Shown: positions 18,617-28,191 of the stretch, piece after piece
Layout: each line of letters starts with the position of its first letter
Numbering within the stretch: the stretch's first letter is position 1
Assembly: GCA_032124015.1 (NCBI GenBank)
Contig: JAQBEH010000022.1
Location: forward strand, 12,229 to 76,228
Direction: 5' to 3'
Source of the DNA: DASRJG01 sp032124015
GTDB lineage: Bacteria > Acidobacteriota > Polarisedimenticolia > Polarisedimenticolales > DASRJG01
DNA length: 64,000 nucleotides
Notes under the pieces: generated by a model
The model's input: the letters and a program-made list of their open reading frames with translations, nothing else
Told to the model about the DNA's origin: nothing
The model's database searches: none
Translations under genes and position numbers: made by a program

Positions 18617-21340
18617 TTTCGGGTTGCCGTCGGGGTCGAGGTACTTCACGTCGCCCCATTTGAGTTCCTTGATGCCGGCCTCGATCTTCGCGCGGTCGCC
18701 CACGACGACCCAGACCATCTTGTCGGGGGTCAGCGTCTTTTTGGCGTCGGCATCGACGTCGCTGGTCTTGAGCGCTCGGACCTTGCCGGGAAACGTCGTG
18801 TAGTAGTCGTCGGGAAGGCCGAAGATCACGATGTCGGCGATCGAGCCTGACACTGCACCCTGAGTCTCCCACTGCCCAGGCAACGTGCGGGTCATGCCGT
18901 CTTGCGCCATCGCGAGCTCGGGCTGCGTGACGGGCATCGGGCCCGTGATGCCCTTGAACTGCTTCATGACCTCGACCATCGACTCCATGGTCTTGTCGGT
19001 TTGAACCGGTGCGTAGCCGATGAACGGGCGCTGGGCGCGCGCATCGGGAACGAACGTGTACACGCCGTAGGACCAGTGCTTGTCTTCCCGCAGGTCCATG
19101 TTCAGGCGGGCAACGAACGATCCGCCCAACACCTGAGTCATGGTCTTGAACGCGATCTCGTCGGGGTTCGCGATCGGCGGAACGAGCTGGCCGGCGAGGA
19201 TCACCGATTGCGCGGCACCCGGCTTGTCGAGAATGTAGATCGTCGTCGCGTTCTTCCCGGCGACGTTCGCCAGCTTCTTCGCCGGCACGCTTCCCTTCTT
19301 CCAGTCTTTGAACAGCGCCTCGAGTTTGGGCTTGATCTCGGCGAGCGTGGTGTTGCCGACGACGATCATCGTCGCGTTGTCGGGTTTGAACCACGTCTGG
19401 TGGTACTTGACGAGATCGTCTCGCGTCATCTTTGCCACGCCGTCCTCGTACCCTGACCCTGAGAACGGAAGCCCGTACGGATGGCTGGAGCCGTAAAGAA
19501 GTTTCGGGAAGACGCGCAGCGCCATCCCGACCGGCTGGGCCTTCTCGCGCTGGATTCTCGCGATCTGCTGCTTTTGCAGGCGCTCGAAATCCGCCTCGGG
19601 GAAGGACGGATGCAACACGATGTCGGCGAAAAGGTCGAGTGAGGCGTCGAGGTTGGCGTTCAACGCGGAGAGAGAGACGAACGAGCTGTCGAGCGACGAC
19701 CCCGCCCCGACGTTGGCTCCGAGCCGCTGCTGCTCATCGGAGATTTGGAGCGACGAGCGGGTCTTCGTCCCCTCGTCGAGCATTGCCATCGTAAGGCTAG
19801 CGGTGCCTGGAATGCCGTTCTGGTCGGCGGCGTAGCCAGCGTCCAAGATCAGGTTGAACCGGACGACCGGGACCGAGTCGCGCCGGGCGAACTGGATCTT
19901 CATGCCGTTCGAGAGTGTGGCCTTTTCGACTTTCGGGAAAACGACGGGAGGCTCCGCGCCCCCTTCCGGCATCTTCTTGCGGTCGGCGCCGGCGCCGTCA
20001 GCTTTGAGGTCGGCCGGGTACGGGTCGATCTGGAGGATATAGACGCCGTCGCTGAGCCACTTCTTAGCGGCCTCCTTGACTTCGGTCTGGGTTGCTTTGC
20101 GCACGATATCGAGGTCGTTCTTGTAAGCGTCGGGCGTTCCCGCGTAGACCATGCCGGCAGCCAGCACGTCCGACGTGCCACCGAATCCGCCGATGCGCTC
20201 TACGCCTCGAATGAACCCGGAGAAGACGTCGGTTTTCGCCCGCTCGAGCTCATCGGGGGTCGGTCCCTTGGCTAGGAACTTGGCAAGCTCCTCGTCCATC
20301 GTCTTTTCGACCTGGGCCGGATCGCCGTCTTTCTTGACGTCGACCTCGAGGGTGAACAAGCTGGCGATCTCGCGCGTGTCGTTGTAGGCGTTGACTCTGG
20401 TCGCGGTCTGGTCGTCGTAAACCAGGCGCTTGTAAAGACGCGAGCTCTTGCCGTTCGACAGCACCTGCGCCGCGAGATCGAGCAACACGCGGTCTTTCGT
20501 CGCGTCGCCTGGAACGTTCCAGTACTTCAGGATGCGCGTTTGCGGGACACGGTCCTGGGCCAACTGGCGCGAGGATCCCGTTCGCTTGGCGACCCATTGA
20601 TCGAAGCGGGCGATCGGGGGGCCTGGCGGGATGTCGCCGAAGTAGGTCTTCACCTTCGCGAGAATCTCCTGCGTATTGACGTCTCCGGCGATCGACAACA
20701 CCGCGTTGTTCGGTCCGTAGTACGTCGCGAACCACTCCTTGACGTCTTCGAGCTTGGCGGCGCCCAGGTCTTCCATCGAGCCGATGACCGTCCAGTTGTA
20801 AGGGTGGCCGACGGGGAAACAGGCCTTGTTCGACAGCTCATCGGAAAGCGAGTACGGCTCGTTGTCGCCCTGGCGCTTTTCGTTTTGGACGACCCCGCGC
20901 TGCTCGTCGAGCCGCGGTTGGTCGATCGCGCCGGTCAAGTGCCCCATCCGGTCGGACTCGAGCCAGAGGATCGTGTCGAGCGCGGTCTTCGGCACGTTCT
21001 GGAAGTAGTTCGTTCGGTCGTTGTTGGTCGTACCGTTCAGGTCGGTGGCTCCCAACGGCTCGACCGCCATGAAGTAGTCGTTGTTGAAGTTCTCGCTCCC
21101 GTTGAACATCAGATGCTCGAACAGGTGAGCGAATCCTGTGCGGCCGGGCTTCTCGTTTTTCGACCCCACGTGGTACCAGACATTGACCGCCACGATCGGG
21201 GCCTTGTGGTCCTCGTGGACGATCAGCGTGAGGCCGTTGTCGAGGGTGAACTTCTGGTAGGAGATGTCGGGGATAGGAAGTTCGGCGGCGAGCGCCGGAA
21301 GCGCCGCAGCGAGTGCGAGAGCGATCAGACCTTTCTTCAT
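18614..21340 (-). CDS. Secreted double-domain M16 (insulinase/pitrilysin-like) zinc peptidase
   Basis: The protein is 908 aa. A signal peptide (MKKGLIALALAAALPALAAE) is followed by a catalytic half with HLFEH (His72, Glu75, His76; the inverted zinc motif HxxEH). A second half of similar fold (from ~residue 450) lacks HxxEH and presumably closes the clam-shell chamber. It should be a periplasmic or surface metallopeptidase degrading oligopeptides. The ATG at 21340 is preceded by GGAGAAG and starts the signal peptide; codons further upstream are Arg/Pro-rich and unlikely to be used. The stop TAG comes from the repeat. Confidence 0.92.
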   Translation of the reverse strand: MKKGLIALALAAALPALAAELPIPDISYQKFTLDNGLTLIVHEDHKAPIVAVNVWYHVGSKNEKPGRTGFAHLFEHLMFNGSENFNNDYFMAVEPLGATDLNGTTNNDRTNYFQNVPKTALDTILWLESDRMGHLTGAIDQPRLDEQRGVVQNEKRQGDNEPYSLSDELSNKACFPVGHPYNWTVIGSMEDLGAAKLEDVKEWFATYYGPNNAVLSIAGDVNTQEILAKVKTYFGDIPPGPPIARFDQWVAKRTGSSRQLAQDRVPQTRILKYWNVPGDATKDRVLLDLAAQVLSNGKSSRLYKRLVYDDQTATRVNAYNDTREIASLFTLEVDVKKDGDPAQVEKTMDEELAKFLAKGPTPDELERAKTDVFSGFIRGVERIGGFGGTSDVLAAGMVYAGTPDAYKNDLDIVRKATQTEVKEAAKKWLSDGVYILQIDPYPADLKADGAGADRKKMPEGGAEPPVVFPKVEKATLSNGMKIQFARRDSVPVVRFNLILDAGYAADQNGIPGTASLTMAMLDEGTKTRSSLQISDEQQRLGANVGAGSSLDSSFVSLSALNANLDASLDLFADIVLHPSFPEADFERLQKQQIARIQREKAQPVGMALRVFPKLLYGSSHPYGLPFSGSGYEDGVAKMTRDDLVKYHQTWFKPDNATMIVVGNTTLAEIKPKLEALFKDWKKGSVPAKKLANVAGKNATTIYILDKPGAAQSVILAGQLVPPIANPDEIAFKTMTQVLGGSFVARLNMDLREDKHWSYGVYTFVPDARAQRPFIGYAPVQTDKTMESMVEVMKQFKGITGPMPVTQPELAMAQDGMTRTLPGQWETQGAVSGSIADIVIFGLPDDYYTTFPGKVRALKTSDVDADAKKTLTPDKMVWVVVGDRAKIEAGIKELKWGDVKYLDPDGNPK

Positions 21341-21789
21341 CACGTGATCTTCTCCTTCGTGGTGGTACTGAGATTGCAATCTTTCTACGCGTACGCTCGC
21401 GCGTGGTTTCATGCGCGGAATCCCCAAACGCGACTCGAAACGGATGGAATACGGTAGCAGGGGCCAGTCTGGAATGGTGGGATGAATCGAGAGAAACCTG
21501 ATACGGAAGTCCTCGCCCAATCGTTCGGCCCCCTCGAGTTCCAGGTACTGGAGGCGATCTGACGAAAGCGGCGACCGGCCTTGCGCTGGCCGTCGTCGGC
21601 CGGTCGGGAGATCGAAAGAGCCTGGGCGATCGCCGCCGAAGGCGAGTGTTGGTCCCGCGCGCTCGGGGGCGCCTCGATTCGCGTGGGCCCCGGCGGTCCT
21701 GGGGGCGGTTGGGGTCATAACGGCGCCTGGTAGTCGTTGGCGTCTCCCTCTATCCTTCGCGTTCGATCGTCCGGAGTCGAGGGGAACTC
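21341..21789. other. Divergent intergenic region between the M16 peptidase and the TonB receptor
   Basis: 449 nt without an intact gene. It holds a 27-codon BlaI/MecI-like fragment (21482-21562), a GACCGGCC/GGCCGGTC hairpin (21573-21605) and a TATCCT -10-like hexamer near 21757. No repeat copy is seen here. Confidence 0.6.
21482..21562 (+). pseudogene. N-terminal fragment resembling a BlaI/MecI-family repressor
   Basis: ATG to TGA encodes 26 residues ending in FGPLEFQVLEAI. This resembles the GPLExxVLExxW opening of the winged-helix domain in BlaI/MecI/CopY repressors. The rest of that domain is absent from all frames downstream, so this is either a decayed gene or a chance match. Confidence 0.35.
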
Positions 21790-23889
21790 ATGCGCCGATG
21801 GATACCCGCAATCATGACGCTCGCTGTGCTGGGGATTTCCGTCCTACGGGCGGCCGACACCGAAACCCCGGTTGCTCATCCGGACGCCGAAGAGCGCGTC
21901 GAGGTCACGGCCACCAAGTTCGAGGACGACCCTGACAAGATCCCGCAGTCGATGACCGTCGTTTCGGGCCAGGATCTCAGGGATCGTGGGGCGATGGATT
22001 TCCGCTCGGCCCTGGCGCTCGTGGCCGGAGTCGACATCGCCCCGGGCGGAGACGGCGGGCCGGCCTCGGCGGTCCCCGAAATGTGGGGCTTCAGGGAGCA
22101 GGACGCGTACCTGTTGATCGTCGACGGCGTCCCTTGGGGCGGCGTGTTCAACCCGCAGGTGTCGACCGTGCGCCTGAACGATATCGAGAGGATCGAGATC
22201 CTGCGCGGGGCGGCGCCGGTCATGTACGGGACCACCTCGTTCGTCGGAGTGATCCAGGTGATCCGCTACCGCCCCGGGTCCGGCGCGCCCGGCATCCAGG
22301 CGGCCGCGGGCTCGTACGGTAGTGCGGCGCTCGCGTCGTCGTTCGACCTCGGAACGTGGGCCGGCTTCGGCTCCCGTCTCACGCTCGACGCCGAGCAGCG
22401 GGATTACCCCGACCCGCGCACCGACTTCGAGCGCGGGCATGTTCTCTGGCGCAACTTCCGCCCGCTCGGTGGCGGTGGTGAAGTCTATTTCAACCTCGAA
22501 GGCACGTGGCTCAACCAGTCCCCGTCGAGCCCGGTCCCACGCACGGGAACCGTCCTCGCGCCGAACGTCCCGCAGAACGCCAATTACAACCCCGGCGGTG
22601 CCGAAATCGATCCCCGCCGGAACACGGTGAACGGCGGCTTCACCATCCCGAAGTCCTACGGCATCTGGAGCGGGCTCGTGTCCTACGCGCGTTCGTCCAC
22701 CGACGCCCTGCGCGGATTCATCACCGATCCGACCGGGCCGGTCTTCCCCGCAATCGGCGAGCGTTCGACTACAACCCTCGACGAGGTGTAGGCCGACGCC
22801 CACATCGAGCTCACGAACGTCGCGAAGACTCAAATTGTGGTCGGTGTGGATTCCCAGTACGGCAAAGGCGACCTAGACGGTGGCGATTTCGACTACACGA
22901 TCAACGCCGACGGCTCGGACCCGCCCGACGGCAACTCGATTCCGCTGAACATCGACGCGAATATCATCGACACTCGAAATTTCGGAGGGCTGTACGGATT
23001 CGTCGCCTGGACGCCCGACTGGAGGTGGCGGCTCGAGGGGGGGCTGCGCCTCAATCTCACCGACGAGAGCCGCGACACCACGGTCCAGGACTTCGTGCCG
23101 GCGACGTTAGACCAGGGAACCGACCACGCCAGCGAGTCGAGGCCGAGCGGAAGCGCGGGTGTGACGTTCACCGCGTGGCAACGCGGGGCCGACAATGTCC
23201 GGATCTTCGCCGACTACCGGAAGACGTACAAGCCCGCCGCCGTGGATTTCGGCCTGAACGCCGAAGCCAGAATCCTAGACCCCGAGACCTCGGAGAGCAT
23301 CGAGCTGGGCGTGCGCACGACGCTCCTCGAGCAGAGACTAGAGCTTGAGATGTCGGTCTTCAACATGGAGCTCCAAAATCTCGTGGTCCCCACGACCGTG
23401 AATGGCCTGCCCGCGCTCGAAAACGCCGGCGCCGAGCAGTTCAAGGGGATCGAGCTCGAAGCGACCGGGCGCCTGCCGCACGACATCGTGGTGCGGGCGG
23501 CGGGGAGCTACCACGACGCAACGTTCCTCGATTACGTTCGGGACTTCGACGGCGTGCCGACCCAGCTCGAAGGGAAACGCCAAGAGATGACCCCGATCTG
23601 GCTGGCCGGGGCCGGCATCGTCTACGCGCCTGCCAAGGGGTTCATCGCCCACGCGGAGGCGTCGTTCACCGGCTCGCGCTATCTCAACAAACGGAACACG
23701 GCGCTCGCCGCCCAGTTCACGACGTGGGGGATGGGCGTCGGCTGGCGCGGGGACCGCTTCACGATCCGGCTCGACGGCACGAATCTCGGCGACGAGCGCC
23801 CTCCGGTTTCCGAGAGCGAGCTCGCCGATGCGTCCTACTACCTTCTCGAGGCCCGCCGGATCTGGCTGTCGTTCGACTGGTTGTTCTGA
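21790..23889 (+). pseudogene. TonB-dependent outer-membrane receptor interrupted by an in-frame amber codon
   Basis: One continuous reading frame of 700 codons broken only by TAG at 22789-22791. The first part has a signal peptide, VEVTATK, a complete plug domain (IPQSMTVVSGQDLRDRG, LIVDGVPWGG, IERIEILRGAAPVMYG) and the first barrel strands. The second part, in the same frame, continues the barrel (ADAHIELTNVAKTQIVVGVD) and ends in aromatic WLSFDWLF, a normal outer-membrane C-terminus. Only one codon is affected; Tyr (TAC to TAG) is the likely ancestral residue. It could be a fresh nonsense mutation, a sequencing error, or suppressed. The ligand is unknown. Confidence 0.85.
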
Positions 23890-23918
23890 AAAAGTGGAAC
23901 TCCCCTACTTCTCTAGAA
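23888..23918. repeat. Degenerate repeat unit between convergent genes
   Basis: AAAAAGTGGAACTCCCCTA then CTTCTCTAGAA. It resembles AAAAAGGGGACACTCCCCTTTTTC with changes. On the minus strand it reads TAGAGAAGTAGGGGAG, and its first TAG is the stop of the barrel protein. The TTCTCTAGAA tail is shared with the unit at 11770. Confidence 0.5.
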
Positions 23919-25490
23919 CCTGTAAATCACGCCCGCATAGACCTGGTCCTGATTCTCGAAGGTGCCGGAATCACGTTCCAGTGAGAGCAGGATGGACCAG
24001 CGCCGGCCTATCGCGGCATCCATGTCGAGCCCGTACCAACTCAGGTGGCGATCCAGAGCGGGGTCCACGTTCAGTTCGTCGAGGCGACCCCCGGCAAATT
24101 CGAAATGAACGCCGGAGGAGACGTTCACACCAATGGATAGTGCGTAGAGGTCACCACTGCTCTCCAGGTTCGAAAAGTGGGTTCCCCGCAAGCGGACTCC
24201 GAAGTTTGCGCGGGTGAAGCGCCCAGCGCCGACGGTCAACGAATAGGAGTTCGCTGGTCCCAGCACGCCGCCGTCGATCTGGCGCCCCTCGATCCCGATG
24301 TCCACGTGGCGACCGATGCGGAACGACGCGCCGCCCCAGGCCCCTTGCCGGGTCGATCTGTCGAAGATGACGAGCGGATCCACGTAATCCCAGTATTGGT
24401 AGACGTTTTCGCGGCTGTCGTATCCAACGTTCAGATCCAGCCATTTCGCGGCGTGGACCCTCAACGAGATGAAGGTCCCGGTGAGTTCGATCGGATCAAG
24501 GCCGGCGACGTCGACCTTCCAGCCGCTGTTGAAGTCCACCTCTTGGTTCGCATACATCGACAGCCACTTCGAGTCGTAGATCGCCTGGAGGAAGAGATAC
24601 TGTCGGCTGACGACGCTCGTGGCGTACGCGCCGACGAGGCCGGTGGTGAACGCCCAGCGTGACGTCGCTCCGGGGCGGTTGTGAACGTTGAAGTAACCCG
24701 CAAACTCCCTGACGTCCGTCGAGAAGCTCAAATCGTTGAGGTCCGGTTGCAAGCCCACTAGGACACCGCCGCCCCAGCGTGGACCGTCGTGGGCGAACAG
24801 CACGCCGTCGAAAATCTCGACACCGTCGAGCATGGGGGCATACTGGCGTCCGAACGTCAGGCGCTCTTCCGGTGTGAAGCGGTACGAGACCGAGGCGCTG
24901 TACGTGCGCACCCTCTGCGTCGCTTGGTCTCCCCCCGAGAAAGTCGAATACGACGCTCGGCGCGCGCGGATATTGACGTCGAGATCCACCGGCGAGCCAT
25001 TCAGTCCGTAGCCGGCGAGGCGCACGTTTGTCGCGGGTTCGCTGTACCCCCTGTCGTTTCCGCTGCGATCGATGATGCCGAGGTAACCGAGTCCGACAGT
25101 GCCATGGAGGCCGGCTCCCCGGGAGGCCGCCTTGGGAGACCCGGCCAAAGGCGGAGCGGCCGCAACCGGCGGGGTGCTCGGCGAATAACGCACCGTGTCG
25201 CCGACCCTGAGAGTCGTGGTCGACTCGACGATCGCGCAGGATACCCGGTGGCTCGTGACGTAGGTGACCTTGAGCGTCGCCACGTCGCTACCGTCGCGCA
25301 CCGCCGTGAGCTCGTCGCCTTCCTGTAGTCCTTCGTCCTGGCCGGCGTCGACGTAGACCGAAGTCGCGGCCACGTAGGTGATGTGCGCGATCGCCGGCTC
25401 AGGCTGAGCCGGCGGCGGCTCCGCGGCGAAGGCGAGCGCGGCCGAGACCAACGACGAGACGACGACAAGGCGTCGTGAGACGCGACTCAC
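23913..25490 (-). CDS. Outer-membrane beta-barrel protein with N-terminal SH3-like domain, cytochrome-linked
   Basis: The protein is 525 aa from the GTG at 25490, which overlaps the cytochrome stop (GTGA). After a signal peptide ending AFA, residues ~35-105 form a small beta domain (VYVDAGQDEGLQEGDEL, LRVGDTVRYSP). After a Pro/Ala linker come about 380 residues of alternating amphipathic strands rich in Tyr, Gly and Trp, ending in VYAGVIYRF with a terminal Phe, the signature of a Bam-assembled barrel. Direct coupling to two multihaem cytochromes suggests a porin-like partner that lets electrons cross the outer membrane. No MtrB or PCC homology is evident, so that role is inferred. Confidence 0.75.
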   Translation of the reverse strand: MSRVSRRLVVVSSLVSAALAFAAEPPPAQPEPAIAHITYVAATSVYVDAGQDEGLQEGDELTAVRDGSDVATLKVTYVTSHRVSCAIVESTTTLRVGDTVRYSPSTPPVAAAPPLAGSPKAASRGAGLHGTVGLGYLGIIDRSGNDRGYSEPATNVRLAGYGLNGSPVDLDVNIRARRASYSTFSGGDQATQRVRTYSASVSYRFTPEERLTFGRQYAPMLDGVEIFDGVLFAHDGPRWGGGVLVGLQPDLNDLSFSTDVREFAGYFNVHNRPGATSRWAFTTGLVGAYATSVVSRQYLFLQAIYDSKWLSMYANQEVDFNSGWKVDVAGLDPIELTGTFISLRVHAAKWLDLNVGYDSRENVYQYWDYVDPLVIFDRSTRQGAWGGASFRIGRHVDIGIEGRQIDGGVLGPANSYSLTVGAGRFTRANFGVRLRGTHFSNLESSGDLYALSIGVNVSSGVHFEFAGGRLDELNVDPALDRHLSWYGLDMDAAIGRRWSILLSLERDSGTFENQDQVYAGVIYRF

Positions 25491-26116
25491 GGCCTTCCCC
25501 CATAGAACGACACGGGATAGTGACACTCGACGCAATTCCGCGAGTACCCTCCCGCCACGTGATTCGGGTTCCGGGTCGCGTAGTAGTCCTGCAGGTGACA
25601 TGCGACGCACTCGGTCGGGGTGTTGACGTACCTCCGATTCGTATGCAGCACATGGCAGGCCTCACAATCGGCCGCGGCGTGCGCACCCACCAGGGGGAAG
25701 CGCGTCAACTGGTGGGCTCGGCCCATGTGCGCGCGGTCGATGAAGCTGCGCGGCGTGTGGCAGCGCGCACAGTCGTCGCCGAGCTCGCCGCGATGGATGT
25801 CCTGGTGGCACGACGTACAACTGCTGCCGACTTCTTTGAAGACGAGGTTGAGGTGGCAGGCGCGGCACGCGGTTTGAACGTGGGCTCCTTCCAGAGGAAA
25901 CCGAAATCGCCCGTGATCGAACGATCGGGCGATCTTGGCCGGCTTCCAGCCTTCGGGTCCATGGCAGGTCGCGCACGTGTCCTTGAGAGGCCCATGCGGA
26001 TTGTCGGCGTTCCCTACGTCGACGGCGACGCCGGCCTCGTCGGCGGCACGAACGACGGCGCCCGCCCCAAGAAAAAAGAGGGCCGCCACTGCGAGCGCCT
26101 TCGTCATGTTCGTCAT
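25487..26116 (-). CDS. Periplasmic 7-haem cytochrome c
   Basis: The protein is 209 aa with a signal peptide (MTKALAVAALFFLGAGAVVRA) and seven CXXCH motifs: CATCH, CRACH, CTSCH, CARCH, CEACH, CVACH and CVECH. Between them lie HQDIHRGELG, FDHGRFRFPLEGAH and TRFPLVGAH, the same spacer motifs as in the 23-haem neighbour; their extra histidines are likely distal haem ligands. It belongs to the c3/c7-like multihaem group. The ATG at 26116 follows the upstream stop by 5 nt; a second ATG at 26107 is possible. It lies between the 23-haem cytochrome and the barrel protein, so it may pass electrons to the outer membrane. Confidence 0.92.
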   Translation of the reverse strand: MTNMTKALAVAALFFLGAGAVVRAADEAGVAVDVGNADNPHGPLKDTCATCHGPEGWKPAKIARSFDHGRFRFPLEGAHVQTACRACHLNLVFKEVGSSCTSCHQDIHRGELGDDCARCHTPRSFIDRAHMGRAHQLTRFPLVGAHAAADCEACHVLHTNRRYVNTPTECVACHLQDYYATRNPNHVAGGYSRNCVECHYPVSFYGGRP

Positions 26117-26121
26117 GTCCG

Positions 26122-28191
26122 TCAGTCCGAAGATAGGGGCCGCGTGAGCGCGGGTCCACCGGGGATATGCTTTCCGTGACAGTCCTCGCAAGTGTGAGGC
26201 ACTGGGCGATAGACGACGATCGCCCGCCCTTCCTTAGGTCGAGGCGCCGCATGGCACTTCGCGCAGGGGACCTTCGCATGAGCGCCCTTCAGGGAGAACG
26301 TCGCGTCGACGTCGTGATCGAACTTCGACGCCGGTCGGAACGCAACCTCCCCGTGGCACGAGGCGCACTGACCGGCCTCGCCGCGCCGTGCAAATTGGTC
26401 GCCGTGAGGCGTTTCGTGGCACGCTTCGCAGTTCGTGCCTTTGGTCGTGAATACCATCGGGGGCGCAGGCCCGTGGGCGAGCACCAGGGACGAGCGAGCC
26501 GGCCCAGGCACCTGTTTCGACTCGACGTGACAGGCATCGCACGAAATCGCCCGATGCGCCCCAACGAGCGCGTAGTTGAAGTAGAGATGCGAGGCCACAT
26601 CCACGATCACCGGCCGGAAGGCGGCGAAGTTGTGACACGCTTCGCAGTTGTTCTTTTTGGGGCGCAACCCCGTCGGGCCGAACCGGCCGTCGTGAGCGTC
26701 GAAGTGGCACGAGGCGCACTCCGTCTCCCTGACGACGAGCAGGACGCCAGCGCGGCCGAGTTTATCGACCGGAGGCAGGGGAGGCAGTCCCTTGCGAGCC
26801 GGCCCGTGGCACGCGGCGCATTCGATCTTCGCGTGGCGTCCCTCGATCGGGAATTTCAGCTTCGCGTGCTCGGCCACGCCGAACAGGCTCGGCTTCCAAC
26901 CGGCGACGTTGTGGCAGGGCTCGCAGGCCGCGCCTCCCGGCCGCGAGGCGAGCTGGCCGCCATGGTCGTCCCGATGGCAGTCGAGACAGCGCGAATACTT
27001 CGGCCGGAGAAGCACCCCCGCCGATCCCAAGGACCCCGCCGCGACGCCAGGAGGATTCTTGAGGTGACACTTCTCGCAGGCGACGGCACGGTGACGGCCC
27101 TCGAGCGGATACGCCGATTTCTGGTGCTGCTCCACCGTGTACGCGTTGACGCGAAAGCCCTCGACCCGATGGCAGGCCGCGCAATCGACGACGCGGCCCT
27201 CAATCGTCGCCCGTCCGGCGTGGGCATCCTTGTGACACGACCCGCACGATGAGAAGACAGGTTTCTTCCCCCACGCCTTGGCCGGATCGTGGCACTGCGC
27301 GCACTTGAGCGCGGTGTGTTTTCCGCGCAACGGGTAGCGGGTCTTGTCGTGCTCGAAGCTCGCCGCCGTCGCCGCCGTCACGGCGAGAAAGGACTCGGTT
27401 ACGTGGCACTTCGCGCAGCCAGGCCCGAGTCGGCCGGCGTGAGGGTCGACGTGGCAGGGTGTGCACTCGGCGTGGGGGATCGGCTTGTACAACGGCTTCG
27501 GTCGGCCCTCCGCGTCCTTCGGGAGGTCGAGGTTCGCCACCATGTGGCACTTCTCGCACTTGACCGGAATGTGCTTTCCCGTCAGCGGGTAGCTCGTCTT
27601 GCCGTGGTCGAAATTGGAAGGCGGCTTCCACGCTACAACGCTGTGGCATGATTGGCATTCTGGCCCGAGCGATCCGCGGTGGATGTCTTCGTGGCACGAC
27701 TTGCACTCGCGCTCGAGCCCGATCCATCCTTCCGAAGGGTTCTTCCGCTTGGACAGTTTTGCGGCGGGCGAGACCACGTACTTCGCCGTGTGACAGTCTC
27801 GGCACTTGGTCGTCTGGTGCTTGCCCTCGAGCGGCCACCCAGCTGTCTTGTGGTCGAACTTATCCGCGCTTCCCTCCGGCCAAGCCACCATCTCGAAGTC
27901 GCGTCCCGCGTGGTCCGGATGACAGGTCGCGCACTCTTCGCCCTTCTTGGTCGCGTGCAATCCGCGGTCATGCTGGACCAGCCAACCGATGTCCTTGTGG
28001 CATTCGACGCACCGGTCGTCCATGGAGCCTTTCGCCTTGCCGTGGCAGGCGAAACACTGAAGGGGCGTGTCGATCTCCTGATGGGGGTGAGCAAGCGGGC
28101 CGGGGGACATTTGGGCGTAGGCCGGCCCCGCGAGCGAGCCGACGGCGAGCGCGATGGCGAAGGCGCTCGATCTGACCGTCAATGGAACCAC
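26122..28191 (-). CDS. 23-haem modular multihaem cytochrome c
   Basis: The protein is 689 aa with a signal peptide ending AYA-Q and 23 CXXCH motifs. After the first two haems the sequence is built from about seven repeats of 70-100 residues. Each has three CXXCH and three conserved extra histidines: one in DxHxG, one in FDH/EH before YPL, and one in GKH/GRH before (K)CxxCH. One spare His per haem implies bis-His, low-potential haems arranged as a chain. It should lie in the periplasm, or reach the outer membrane, as an electron wire or capacitor. I chose the GTG at 28191 (signal peptide follows); a TTG at 28182 would make a TTGA overlap with the cytochrome b stop. Confidence 0.92.
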   Translation of the reverse strand: MVPLTVRSSAFAIALAVGSLAGPAYAQMSPGPLAHPHQEIDTPLQCFACHGKAKGSMDDRCVECHKDIGWLVQHDRGLHATKKGEECATCHPDHAGRDFEMVAWPEGSADKFDHKTAGWPLEGKHQTTKCRDCHTAKYVVSPAAKLSKRKNPSEGWIGLERECKSCHEDIHRGSLGPECQSCHSVVAWKPPSNFDHGKTSYPLTGKHIPVKCEKCHMVANLDLPKDAEGRPKPLYKPIPHAECTPCHVDPHAGRLGPGCAKCHVTESFLAVTAATAASFEHDKTRYPLRGKHTALKCAQCHDPAKAWGKKPVFSSCGSCHKDAHAGRATIEGRVVDCAACHRVEGFRVNAYTVEQHQKSAYPLEGRHRAVACEKCHLKNPPGVAAGSLGSAGVLLRPKYSRCLDCHRDDHGGQLASRPGGAACEPCHNVAGWKPSLFGVAEHAKLKFPIEGRHAKIECAACHGPARKGLPPLPPVDKLGRAGVLLVVRETECASCHFDAHDGRFGPTGLRPKKNNCEACHNFAAFRPVIVDVASHLYFNYALVGAHRAISCDACHVESKQVPGPARSSLVLAHGPAPPMVFTTKGTNCEACHETPHGDQFARRGEAGQCASCHGEVAFRPASKFDHDVDATFSLKGAHAKVPCAKCHAAPRPKEGRAIVVYRPVPHTCEDCHGKHIPGGPALTRPLSSD

